The notes under the pieces: model-generated
Database searches by the model: none
Told to the model about the DNA's origin: nothing
The model's input: the letters and a program-made list of their open reading frames with translations, nothing else
DNA from: Chara braunii
Taxonomy: Eukaryota > Streptophyta > Charophyceae > Charales > Characeae
DNA: 38,325 nucleotides
Direction: 5' to 3'
Assembly: GCA_003427395.1 (NCBI GenBank)
Contig: BFEA01000606.1
Location: 553,922-592,246, forward strand
Part shown: piece after piece, positions 24,418-33,230 of the stretch
Layout: every line of letters begins with the position of its first letter
Position numbering within the stretch: the first letter of the stretch is position 1
Made by a program: the position numbers and the translations under genes

Positions 24418-25092
24418 GATGACGACAACAACAGCAACGAAAAAAAAGAGAAAAGAAAGAAAAGTTAGAAAACAAAAAGCACAACAGGATCAGGATCAGC
24501 GAATGGATGATGAAACAGTACAAAACAAGATAAACACCAAAACAACATCTGAGGCTCGATGTAGGGATCCATAAGTACTATTTTGGGACATGTAGATTTA
24601 CAGTTCTTTTTTTTTTTTTTTGGGTGCATTGTAGATTTACAACTTACTGTAATCATCCCAGAGAAGTTAGATTTCACGTAACGTTTGGAACCGTCAAGGT
24701 GTGAAACGAACCTTCAGATCCGTCTCGACTGGACATGTCCAGTGTCCAGTCAGAGTAACAGCTTAATCTGAAATACTAAATAAGTCTAATATTGTAATAA
24801 AAGTAGTTTAAAAATTAAAATACTAATCATTATAGTTTACTATTTTGCACCTTCAAAAAGTTTAAACTTTAAGCCCGCCGTCACCAAAGGGGACAAAAAA
24901 AGTGGACATTAGTAACAGCTTAAAAAGAAAACACTAAAGTGACTTTTCATTCCATGTCACACATTTGTGGAGGTTGCCTTCAGTGAGATACCAACCTTTG
25001 AGAAAGACCTCTTTCGCTCACTTGGCCGCAAAATGCGGCACCGCAGCGACACATCAACAGCACATCAACAGCACATACTCATATGCTACCGT

Positions 25093-25178
25093 CTTCACCA
25101 GAATAGAATGCCCGGTCATTTTGAGTGTATGTGGACTGGAATTTCTGCCAAAATACAGCTCTAATGACCGAGCGTTAG
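25093..25178. mobile_element. GCCCGGT-family MITE, second copy
   Basis: It shares cttcac..gaatagaatgcccggtcatt at the left and caaaatacagctctaatgac, cgagcg at the right with the element at 34801-34897. A further solo terminus (aatagaacgcccggttc) is at 25256. Confidence 0.55.
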
Positions 25179-25636
25179 CTGCCGCCGATACATCTCACTC
25201 CACTTACAGTGAGAACCTATTCTCAAGACTGCATTTTGAGATCTATCCGACACAATAGAACGCCCGGTTCTACTTCTGACGCAAACTGATGCCGTGAAGC
25301 TCCCGACCTGGTACTCAAGACACTGCTGCAGCCTGCAGAGACGTCTTGAGCGGGCGACTTCTGCTCATCGCATTAAACTATGCATTCGAGTCAGTCGAGG
25401 ACGGAGGAAGGTACCCAGACCATGTCAGTGGATGCTAAATACAAGTTAGTAAACGTTGAAAAGGTTAATAAACAGAAGACCAGTTCGACTCCGGATGGAA
25501 TCATTTGAACATAATACAGTTCGGGCCACCTGCGTTCAACAAAAAAAAAGGGGGACTGAGGAAGGAAGGCTCTCGGTCGCACCATTTTATTCCTGCAGTC
25601 TGATCACGATACCTTATGGGCAGGGTAGCCCCAAAT

Positions 25637-25865
25637 TGCAGTCTAAATTTCTCTAAAAAATAAAAAAATAAAAAGTGAAAAAAGTAATTAAAATTTAAAA
25701 AATTAAAAATAAAGTCTAAATTTCTCTAAAAAATAAATAAATAAAAAAGTTAAAAAGTGATTAAAAAAAAAATAAAAACTAAAAAAAATAAAATAAAAAT
25801 GAACAATTAAAATTTGTAAAAACTAAAAAAACTAAAAAATAAAATAAAAAATTGCAGTCTAAATT
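25637..25865. repeat. A-rich tract with repeated flank word
   Basis: The tract is nearly all A with scattered T and G. The phrase gtctaaatttctctaaaaaa occurs at about 25640 and 25713, and gcagtctaaatt again at 25854, so it arose by tandem growth. Confidence 0.75.
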
Positions 25866-25889
25866 GTTTATTCCATCAGGATTCAGGAG

Positions 25890-26093
25890 TAATCCAGTAT
25901 GGGACGATCAGAGAAGCACACACCCAGATCCTCAGGTACACTCCAACTGCAACAAGTATTGTGAAAATTTGAAACATCAATTCTGACACCAAGGGAATAC
26001 AAATCAGCATTACTGCTCTCAGGTCTCCCGTAAACATGCCTCACCTGACTGACCACGTCCGCAGGTACCAGGCCAGCGGGCCAAGCCATGATC
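25890..26093 (-). other. Short open frame, unrecognised
   Basis: The minus strand from an ATG near 26090 reads MAWPAGLVPADVVSQVRHVY ... DLGVCFSDRPILDYS and ends in TGA. It is not low-complexity, but it has no recognised motif and lies inside the ARP3 intron, in the same orientation as the gene. It could be a transposon remnant or chance. Confidence 0.2.
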
Positions 26094-26322
26094 GAAAAGA
26101 GGCAGAGGTGAGGAAAGAGAGAGAAATGGAAGGAAGAGGCCATAGGATTAGTAGTACTAAGAATAGCAACCACTATTTAAAGGTTTTTTCGTGAATAGGA
26201 AGTAGAAAGATAGAATAGAAAGTAGATTAGTAAGAAGCAGGGGCAAGTAGGGTTTAGGGTTTAAGGAAGCAGGGGAGAAATGGATACCCCCGTTAGTCCA
26301 GTAGGGTGGTGTTTTCTAGTTG

Positions 26323-26709
26323 TTAAACCACTAGTACCTTTGCCGCATGGGAAAACCGCGGGCCTCGGGTGCGCCTCCGACCTTTTCGGAGGGCCCCGGA
26401 ACGAAATGACGGCCGCCGATGAGATTTATCAACAGCATCCGTCGTCGTCCCGGGCCTCCAAACTCTCTGGGAGAAGCCTGTTTGCCCTACTTTCCCAACA
26501 CTGGTGGAGGGACTACGTAGTGCTTTAAACCACTAGTACCTTTGCTGCTTGAGAAATGAGGGAAAACGCCAGCTCCCGAAGAATTCGGAGGCCGGGCCCG
26601 ACGACGGCTGCCATTGATAAATCTAATCGGTGGCCGTCATTTCGTTTCGGCCTCCTGAAAGGTCGGAGGCCCGCTGTTTTCCTAACCGACAAAAATGGTA
26701 GTGGTTTAA
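26323..26709. mobile_element. TTAA-bounded foldback element(s)
   Basis: It starts TTAAACCACTAGTACC at 26323 and ends GGTAGTGGTTTAA at 26709. The two halves are long inverted complements: the GGCCTC/CGTCGTCGTCCCGGGCC, GATTTATCAA and GAACGAAATGACGGCC phrases on the left recur reversed at 26580-26680. A second left-type end lies inside at 26525, so two copies are partly nested. No coding capacity seen. Confidence 0.75.
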
Positions 26710-26777
26710 GCCTGGATCCTGGATCCCTAGAGAAACCGTTTTTGGGTCCGCTATTTTCCTAACCGGCAAAGGTACTA

Positions 26778-26881
26778 CCGTCTTCCCCGAAAATAACGCA
26801 CCATAAAAATGAATGTATACGAGTTATATTTCCGGCCAGATAAAGTCAAAACGAGGGTGCGTTGTGTTTGGGGGAAGACGG
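26778..26881. mobile_element. 104-bp MITE with TA target duplication
   Basis: The terminal inverted repeats are CCGTCTTCCCCGAAAATAA on the left and, reverse-complemented, CCGTCTTCCCCCAAACACAA on the right, extending about 26 bp to ACGCACC. It is flanked by TA at 26776-26777 and 26882-26883. Removing the element and one TA restores GGTACTAGTGGTTTAA, which is the terminus of the TTAA family seen intact at 234-249. TA duplication and short inverted ends fit the Tc1/mariner class. Confidence 0.82.
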
Positions 26882-26929
26882 TAGTGGTTTAAGCCTGGAT
26901 CCGTAGAGAAACTGCTTTTGGGTCACATC

Positions 26930-27060
26930 ATAAGCGAAACTGGCTAATGCTGCTATTAATGAAACCCTGGGTTGGATTGTGATGTCCCCGGCCTCCATTT
27001 TCAAGCTATTAATGAAATGATTTTTTTCTTGATTTTTTTTTCTTTTTTTTTTTAACACAG
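26930..27060 (+). other. Second exon-like stretch upstream of the unknown segment (weak)
   Basis: The plus strand between about 26935 and 27015 reads AKLANAAINETLGWIVMSP then ASIFKLLMK before a stop. It is followed by a T-rich tract ending aacacag at 27060. It looks protein-like but is short, and no frame-consistent splice to 27391 was found. It may belong to the same captured gene fragment. Confidence 0.2.
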
Positions 27061-27390
27061 TGACAGAGAAGAGGGGGCTCAGTTTTCCTCCCCCTTTTGA
27101 AAAGGCAGAGCAGCAAGGTAGAAGTGAGCACTGGAGCAGCACTTGGCTGACTCTGAGGAAGAAGGCAAGGGTGACTGGTTATGGTTGGCAAGGCCAGGGG
27201 TCCAAAAAGCAGAAGGTTCTGAGTGAAGACGGACACAGGAAAAAGGCACACGGGCAACAGCTCTTCCCCTGGCAGGTTAGCGAGTGCTGGGGGAATCCCA
27301 CAGTCACCGGCGGGAGTTCGGGGCTGGAGGTGGAGGACTGGAATATGCTGATGCAACATAGCATGTTTGTTTTTCTTTGTTCTCTTTTAG

Positions 27391-27622
27391 CAAAAGAGCG
27401 TCGGCCTTCAGTAGGAAGTACAAGCTTTTATTCAATGAATGGACTGAGGTCGACTCCTCGAGCGATCCCCTTTCACTCAATGCAGGACTTCCCAAATCCC
27501 CCACAGAAATTGACAGAATGCGTTTGTCCCCATATCATGGTTTGGTCTTGATGAGCTCCACTTTTGAGATGCTAAAAAATCTCAGCTTATCCATCCAAAG
27601 ATACAACTGGTTTTTTCTCAAG
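27391..27622 (+). CDS. Exon-like open segment, unrecognised protein
   Basis: A strong acceptor-like sequence (ttttctttgttctcttttag) precedes an open frame of 77 codons. It reads KRASAFSRKYKLLFNEWTEV, then AGLPKSPTEIDRMRLSPYHG, then STFEMLKNLSLSIQRYNW. It ends at a possible donor, CTCAAG|gtttcc; the frame itself stays open to a stop at 27640. The composition is protein-like and not low-complexity, unlike most open frames here. I do not recognise the family. It lies in the long ARP3 intron on the opposite strand, between a TTAA-element cluster and a SINE-like copy. No consistent upstream exon was found: the acceptor-preceded stretch at 27061 does not join in frame. It may be a captured gene fragment, a retroelement piece or chance. 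Confidence 0.35.
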
Positions 27623-27736
27623 GTTTCCCAGGAGGAGTAGCAAATAGACCTAGGTCTGTAAGATCACATCTGGCGCCCAGTTCTGGGCAAAGAGGCTCAT
27701 GTTCGGATTTTCTCAGCAAGCTTCTTTATTGTGAAA

Positions 27737-27850
27737 GGGACGCTGGACCCGTTTTCCAGCAGGTGCAGCTCCCCACCAATAGATGGAGTGACCCAGGTAG
27801 ACCATAGTAGGGAGGGCTGCTCGTACCACCCTGCCTACTATGATCTACAG
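27737..27850 (+). mobile_element. SINE-like element, copy with hairpin
   Basis: It has the same head as the copy at 35.6 kb, starting gggacgctggacccgtttt. It is followed by a 20-bp hairpin with two mismatches: arm 27797-27816 (GTAGACCATAGTAGG...) against 27829-27848 (...CCTACTATGATCTAC). The stem sequence is unrelated to those of the other copies. It lies inside the long ARP3 intron, antisense to the gene, and is followed by a GCGCA-rich block. Confidence 0.68.
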
Positions 27851-27950
27851 AGCATACACGCGGCGCATCGGCCTGCGCTGCAGCGCGCACACGCGCCGCA
27901 ACGCACAGCGCACACAATGCGCGCGCATGCCATGCAGCGCACAGGCAAAT
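27850..27950. repeat. GCGCA-rich block, left
   Basis: Dense GCGCA/GCGCAC words (gcgcacacgcgccgcaacgc, acagcgcacacaatgcgcgc) directly after a SINE-like copy. A second such block lies at 29334-29480. Confidence 0.7.
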
Positions 27951-28424
27951 CGAGGGGTCCAAAAAATGAAACGAAAGTTGGGGGGGGGGGGGGTGTATGC
28001 CCGGTAGGGACTTCGCGCCGTCGGCTACAAAAAAAAATGAAAATTTTTTGAGGCCGCGAATGCCCCCGCAAAAAAAAAGGAGCGGGGAGATCCAAGCAGT
28101 TCATTTTTTGAACTGCTCGGACCTGCCGCACGCCTTGGTGCCCCGGCACTACGCAGTCCTTCACGGCCGCCGTGTCTCATCATCGGCGTCGTCGGCATCT
28201 CGTAGCCCTCTTCTCGTGTGCACTGCAGCAGGAAGCAGCCCCCCACTTCGTCGTTCAGCCATATCCCGCGCAGCTCGAACAGCAGCACGAAGGAACCAAG
28301 GGTCGCAGCACTGTGAGGACGCGAAGGAAGCAGCGGCCATATCCAGGAGGGTTACCGCCAGCCCTTCTCTCTCTCTCTGTGGAAACTGTGCACCTCCTCC
28401 CCGTTTCTCCCTTGCCATCGTTCT

Positions 28425-29333
28425 TCTCCACCACCCCCCTCCTCCCTCCTTCATCAAGTTCTCTTCCTCCTTCGTCCCTTGTCATCGATCTCCTCCTCCA
28501 TCTGCCGTTGTTGTCCTCCCCTTCCCTCCCTTCGTCCTTCCTCCCTCGTCATCGATCTCCTCCTCCATCTGCCGTTGTTGTCCTCCCCTTCCCTCCATCA
28601 TCAGTGTTGTCCTCCCTCCGCCCTTCTCACTTCCCCCTCCTCCCTCGTTATCGATCTACTCCTCCCTCCTCCATTCCCTCCCTCATCATCGATCTCCTCC
28701 TCCCTCCGTCATTGTACTCCCCTTCCCTCCATCATCAGGGTCGTCCTCCCTCCGCCCTTCTCCCTTCCCGCTCCTCCCTCAGTATTGAACTCCTCCTCCA
28801 TCCTCCATTCCCTCCCATCCTTGAAAAGCAAAAGGATACATGGCGTGTAGTCGTTGAGGGGTATCTTGAAGAAACTTCCCTGCTGTTATCGATCTCCTCC
28901 TCCCTCCTCCATTCCCTCCCTTGTCATCGATCTCCTCCTCCCTCCGTCGCTGTCGTCCCCCTCCCTCCTTCATCATGTCGTCCTCCCTTTTTTTTTTTTT
29001 TTTCATATATGAAAATTTTAATAGTGCACCACTGCTCCCCTTCCCTCCTCCCTTCGTTGTTCTCCCCCTCCCTCCTTCATCATCGGCGTCGCCCTCGCCC
29101 TCCCTCCACACTTCTCCCTTTCCCCTCCTCCCTCGCTATCAATCTCCTCCTCCCTCGTCATTGATCTCCTCCTCCCTTCGTCGTTGTCCTCATCGGTGTC
29201 GTCCTCCCTCCGCCCTTCTCCCTTCTCCCTCCTCCCTCCTCCGTCGATATCGATCTCCTCCTCCCTCCACCATTCCCTCCCTCGTCACCGATCTCATCCT
29301 CCCTCCGTCGTTGTCCTCCCCTTCCCTCCATGT
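28425..29333. repeat. CT-rich complex minisatellite
   Basis: Phrases cgtcatcgatctcctcctcc, ctccgtcgttgtcctcccct, tccctccatcatca and ccctccgcccttctcc recur many times with an irregular period of roughly 60-140 bp. A unique 75-bp stretch (about 28808-28885) interrupts it, and a T-run lies at 28988-29003. Long Ser/Pro/Leu-rich open frames across it are artefacts. Confidence 0.85.
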
Positions 29334-29480
29334 CCGAGCGCGCCCAGCACGCGCACGCCCCGGCGCACTGGCGCACTGCGCATCCAAGTGCCGCGCAGAG
29401 CATCGCGCACTGCGCATTGATGCACGCGCATCGCGCGTCAATGCGCGCACTCCCGACGGGCGCACGGTGCGCTGCACCGA
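29334..29480. repeat. GCGCA-rich block, right
   Basis: The same style of sequence as at 27.85 kb (cgcgcccagcacgcgcacgc, gcgcactggcgcactgcgca). It is placed directly after the CT-rich minisatellite and before the A-tailed U6 hairpin. Confidence 0.7.
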
Positions 29481-29533
29481 TGCGCCGCAAGTATGCTACA
29501 GAGTCTTTATTTAAAAAAAAAAAAGAAAAAAAA

Positions 29534-29615
29534 GAGAAGATTAGCATGGCCCCTGCACAAGGATGACACCCATATATATACCGGTGCCATCCTTTCGCAG
29601 GGGCCTTGCATATAT
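29534..29615 (+). pseudogene. U6 core fragment folded with its own inverted copy
   Basis: After an A-rich run, the U6 core (gagaagattagcatggc, then ccctgcacaaggatgac) starts at 29534. From about 29583 the same core recurs in reverse complement (ggtgccatcctttcgcag, then gggccttgc). The two arms, about 26 bp each, are separated by a short TA-rich spacer. The arms are near perfect complements. It cannot be a functional U6. Confidence 0.8.
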
Positions 29616-29769
29616 GGGTACAGCTCATTATTCAACTCCAATTGCAACTATGCATCGTATCGGATTTCACACAGAGCACTCAGACAAGGCAGTGAGATGG
29701 GTGGCAATTAGCCGAAAACCGAAATGATTATTCCCAAACACAACAAATTTATCCAAGTTCGAAGCTCAT

Positions 29770-30330
29770 TGGAATGATCTCAACAGTCCAAGGGGGGCCT
29801 GCGCCGAAGTCTTGTTCCTCTGACACACTTGGCAACCCTGTATATCGGTAATGCGGTCATGTTTCATACCAGGCCAAGTATATGATCTGAGCAGGATCGC
29901 GTATGTCTTTCTCCAACCAAAGTGTCCTTCGGTGTCATGACATTCCCCTAGGATCAGATCTCGTCATCAACCGGGATACAGAGCCTATCATGGATGTTAG
30001 TCCTTTCAAACAACAATCCATCGACCATCCTATAGTCGGGTATCTCGTGGGGTGCGATTTGCACTTTCCTAATCATCTCTCGATATATAGGGTCTTTTCA
30101 GTAAGCATTTTCGATCTTTTGCTCCACATAAGCTCCAATGCCAAGGTAAGTCACTATGGCCCCGAAGAAGTCCGCTTGTCTACTAAGGGCATCGCCTGCT
30201 ACGTTGTACTTGACCTTTGACAGGCTTCAGCTTGAAATCAAACCTATCAATCTTGGTGGCCACCTAGTTAACTTAGGAGTCATGCGGGCCTGGGTCTTCA
30301 ACCATTTCAAGGTCTCATGATCTGCCTTGT
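29770..30330 (-). pseudogene. Ty3/gypsy RNase H end and integrase zinc-binding domain, broken
   Basis: On the minus strand, reading from 30330, the frame gives KADHETLKWLKTQARMTPKL (the end of an RNase H domain, where ADH..L.WL is characteristic). It shifts frame near 30230, then shows an in-frame stop near 30107. It continues to an integrase HHCC zinc finger, CHDTEGHFGWRKT ... YTWPGM ... GCQVCQRNK, ending PLGLL at about 29775. The catalytic core expected next is absent. The order relative to the C-terminal fragment at 31.0-31.9 kb is reversed from an intact pol gene, so at least two insertions or a rearrangement are involved. Confidence 0.8.
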
Positions 30331-30368
30331 TGTGGGGCGGACAGACCGGATCTACCTTGAGGGGAACC

Positions 30369-30542
30369 ATGACCCCTACCACCCGTAGAGCAGCCTTGAT
30401 TGCTGCACTCCCCTCGTCAGCCCTGTCCTCTTCCTTCCCTACCGCGGCCACCTCGACCTCGGCCCCCACCTCCTCCACGTCCTCCCTCACGGACTACAGC
30501 AGCATAGCTACCTCCCTAAACTACACTGCTGTCCACGTCTAG
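30369..30542 (+). pseudogene. Possible retroelement gag N-terminus (weak)
   Basis: A short Ala/Ser/Thr-rich frame begins MTPTTRRAALIAALPSSA and ends at a TAG at 30540-30542. It sits in plus orientation exactly where the minus-strand RNase H homology stops (about 30330). Ser/Thr/Ala-rich starts are common in plant gypsy gag proteins, but nothing here is diagnostic. It could equally be unrelated low-complexity sequence. Confidence 0.3.
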
Positions 30543-30549
30543 GCCTTAC

Positions 30550-31051
30550 TCTATCTCGTCGTAGCCAAGGGCCTCGCGACCTCCTTCCTCGAAAGTAACT
30601 ACAACGTTGTCCTCGCCCGTAATTTTACCAGAAATGGTATTGCCTTTCCAGACAGTGTTTCCCCTTTTCGAAACCCTTGTACCGGTACCGGTTAGCCTCC
30701 TGTAAGATACCCGCCTGTTCTTTTTTTTTTTTTTTTAACCGACCTGTTCTACCGATAGCTCACTAAAAATTTGTCCTAGGTCATACCTGGCTTCTGGACT
30801 CTTCAGGCCCACAGGTAGACTCCGCCTTCTAGACCTTTCTTGACATGGGCCTACGACTTCCGAAACTGGAGCCTGCCGACTTCTCACGGAACTGGACCTC
30901 GAAATTTGACTGGAAGCTTCTGGACTGGGCCCCTGGCCCTCAAGTATTTTAGCATCTTTCCTGTGAGGGTCGCGTGGCCCTCAACTCTTCGAATTTGGCC
31001 TGGACCTAAGGGCTCAAGATTTTCTGAGGCCCGACAGGGCCTGGCTAGTAG
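30550..31051. other. Gene-free stretch between retroelement fragments
   Basis: No gene seen. It contains a T-run at 30721-30736 and a GGCCC-rich segment (30840-31050) that directly follows the stop of the minus-strand chromodomain frame. The latter could be 3' non-coding or LTR sequence of that element, but no matching second LTR was found. Confidence 0.4.
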
Positions 31052-31918
31052 TTATGTGAATCCTTTCCCTCCCGCCGGCCTAATTTCGAGGTCCTCCGAG
31101 AACACATCCTCACCGATCATACACAGCCTGCCCTCGTCTCGCCCTCTCATAATAGGACACAATGTCAGGGGCTGTTTCAAAACTAGCTCTTGTCTTGTAA
31201 ACCAGCGATCCTTGCTGGGACCTTGGTAGGCAAATCGAACCTTGTATTGCCTCATAGGTCTCCCTCTACCGCCCGTCTTAAAGACATCTTCGGCCACAAT
31301 TATATCAACATCATAGCGACCATCCATATCAGGCGGGATCAGTGATCTACGGGAAGGGAAATCCTGAGTAGTCATACAAGGTAATAACTTTGATGCGTGG
31401 AACACAGGGTAAGTATACAGGTGGGGTGGAATCTCTACCGTATATGATGGCCCACCTGCGTTGCCCTTGATGTCTAAAATCTGCCATGGTCCTCTATATG
31501 CAGACAGTAGTTTCTGCGATATCCCTTCTTCAGGCACAAAATCTTTAGACTTCACCCAAGCAAGATCGCCTACTGCGAATTGTGCAGGGCGCTGGTGCTT
31601 GTTAGCTTGTTCGATCATCTGGAATTGTGCCTTTCGGATGTTCTCTGCAACCCATTGTAAGTCTTTCTCATACTGGATTGCAAATTCATGCGTACCGGGA
31701 GGAAGTCTCTGAATTCGATCGGGTTGCAGGTAGTCTATGGGACGTCGACGTGTCCACCCTCCATGCAACTCATTGGGTGTCCTAGATGTAGTTAAGCGGA
31801 CACAGTTTTTATTGGCTAGGTGCTCGTCCCAGTCTACCTTAGTAGCTAGGTGCTCATCCCACTCTACCTGATCAGCGCGGATATACATTCTCAATACCTG
31901 CTGTAGAAGCTTGTTCAT
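31052..31918 (-). pseudogene. Ty3/gypsy integrase C-terminus with chromodomain-like tail
   Basis: An open frame of 288 codons matches the C-terminal part of a chromovirus-type Ty3/gypsy polyprotein. In order it shows: the end of the integrase core (LTEQMNKLLQQVLRMY), a GDLAWVK motif, the GPY/F-type module (KLLSAYRGPWQIL, then YPVFHASKLLP), and a chromodomain-like stretch (YDVDIIVAEDVF ... YKVRFAYQGPSKDRWF). Near the N-terminus there is a local duplication of WDEHLA(T/N)K. The usual segment beyond it is shortened, so the frame is rearranged. The catalytic core upstream is missing. It lies in the long ARP3 intron in the same orientation as the gene. It is a relic, with no complete element around it. 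Confidence 0.88.
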
Positions 31919-31964
31919 CTGTTCAGTAAGACCATTGCCTATTCCCTTAGCCCCTGGAGAGTCG

Positions 31965-31987
31965 GTATCTATAGACTTTATAGATAC
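31965..31987. repeat. Perfect 9-bp palindrome at the inverted integrase junction
   Basis: GTATCTATA (31965-31973) and TATAGATAC (31979-31987) are separated by a 5-nt loop. It sits between the minus-strand integrase fragment (ending 31918) and the plus-strand one (homology from about 32020). Confidence 0.8.
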
Positions 31988-32022
31988 TAAAGCTATGAAG
32001 TAGGAACGGAAAGAGTCGAGTC

Positions 32023-32395
32023 ATGGTGATAGTCGATAGTCAATTTGCTGTGTTTGTAGTAACTTTTGTACCCTTACCTGCAGAAGCCAAGACTGATCTG
32101 GTCGTTAAGGCGTTCTTTAACCACTGGGTAAAAGACTTCGGTCACCCCTTGTCTATAGTTAGTGATAGAGACAGTAGATTTACTTACGGGGAACAATGGC
32201 AACAATTGATGAAAGTATATGGCTCAAAACTAGCCATGTCATCCAATAGAGAACCTGAGACCAATGGTCAGACTGAACAGATGAACACACTTCTACAGCA
32301 GGTATTGAGAATGTATATATCCGCCCAGGTCAGGTAGACTGGGACGAGCACCTAGCTACTAAGGTAGCCAGTGCTTACAATAACTCTGTCCTAGT
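32023..32395 (+). pseudogene. Ty3/gypsy integrase core fragment (inverted relative to neighbour)
   Basis: The plus strand encodes a retroviral-type integrase catalytic core. A first acidic position lies in MVIVDSQFAVF, the second in SIVSDRDSRFT, and the glutamate in ETNGQTEQMN, followed by the helix TLLQQVLRMYI. A stop appears at 32335, but homology continues in the next frame (DWDEHLATKVASAYNNS) to about 32395, so there is a frameshift near 32325. The start given is only where the frame opens. The last ~100 bp duplicate, in inverted orientation, the beginning of the fragment at 31796-31918. Confidence 0.85.
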
Positions 32396-32597
32396 GTGAG
32401 TATGTCCTCAGTCTGTCATGCTGACTGCAAGCCTCCCAAACTTGGCCAAAACTCTCCGCGTGCAAATTTGATTTTTGAAGTTTGATGTCGTTCTCAGACT
32501 ACTACTTCTACGATGTTAAAGCTTACCTCAGAGCACTGAAAAGGTCATGCAGCAATACATCCAAAGGGGACGGCGACCTTTGAAAACACGTACGTAC

Positions 32598-32729
32598 CTT
32601 GACTTTTTCTTGTGCGCCAGACCTCGCAATAGATCCAGTCACCCGCTGTTCAACAAGCTTCTTAATGTCCCTTTGGAGTCTTCTTTGGAAGTCCTTAAAC
32701 ATCGTTGAACCGCCCGACAGCACTATGTT
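32598..32729 (-). CDS. ARP3: ARP3 exon B (44 codons, nucleotide-binding loop)
   Basis: The exon starts with [18 protein letters not shown] and continues [12 protein letters not shown], the actin-fold phosphate-binding and following helix region specific to ARP3. It ends in a less conserved GAQEKVK stretch. The acceptor is ttttgcag before AAC at 32729, and the donor is AAG|gtacgt after 32598. It is 132 nt, phase 0 on both sides, and joins exactly to the end of the 35108-35218 exon. The 2,378-bp intron before it has microsatellites near both ends: a triplet run at the donor, and (CT)n with (AC)n shortly before the acceptor. The reading is intact, with no stop or frameshift. Confidence 0.95.
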
Positions 32730-32789
32730 CTGCAAAAGAACATGCACACGCACCACATGCAGGCATGCGCACACACGTGCGTATGAGAG

Positions 32790-32792
<3 letters not shown>

Positions 32793-32881
<89 letters not shown>
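32793..32881. repeat. (GT)n(GA)n compound microsatellite near an ARP3 acceptor
   Basis: About 28 bp of GT then 61 bp of GA. On the gene's strand this is (CT)n(AC)n ending about 60 bp upstream of the acceptor at 32730. Confidence 0.95.
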
Positions 32882-32884
<3 letters not shown>

Positions 32885-32958
32885 CCGCTCCACAGACATC
32901 TTCCACAAACATCAGGGTCACATTGAAATTCGTTACCAAATTTGAAATATATATATCT

Positions 32959-33230
32959 TCAAACAGAGCTGCCCGGTATAGCGTAGGCAGAGAGGGAGGG
33001 AGAAGAGGACAACAAACAAGGGGCTGTGACAAACTGTTTCGTTGGAGTTTCGTCGACCAACTCATCAGGAGGCTGAACCCTCAACTCTCTCTCTCTCTCT
33101 CTCTCTCTAGTCAAACAGAGCTGCCCGGTAAGCCGTAGGCAGAGAGGGAGAAGAGGAGAACAAACGAGGGGCTGGGACACACTGTTTCGTCGGAGTTTCA
33201 CCGACTCATCAGGAGGAGGCTGAACCCTCA
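32959..33230. repeat. ~150-bp direct duplication joined by (CT)n
   Basis: Copy 1 (32959-33084) and copy 2 (33111-33230) both run from tcaaacagagctgcccggta through tcatcaggaggctgaaccct. They are separated by a CT run. A third, short piece of the start is at 33628-33660. It lies in the first ARP3 intron. Confidence 0.85.

Noticed and set aside
27061-27115. Small exon between aacacag and gtagaag upstream of the unknown segment
   Set aside because: Its possible phases do not join in frame to the 77-codon segment at 27391 without a stop.
28172-29164. 330-codon open frame on the plus strand
   Set aside because: It is a translation of the CT-rich minisatellite (Ser/Pro/Leu runs). Other frames across it are equally open and no motif is present.
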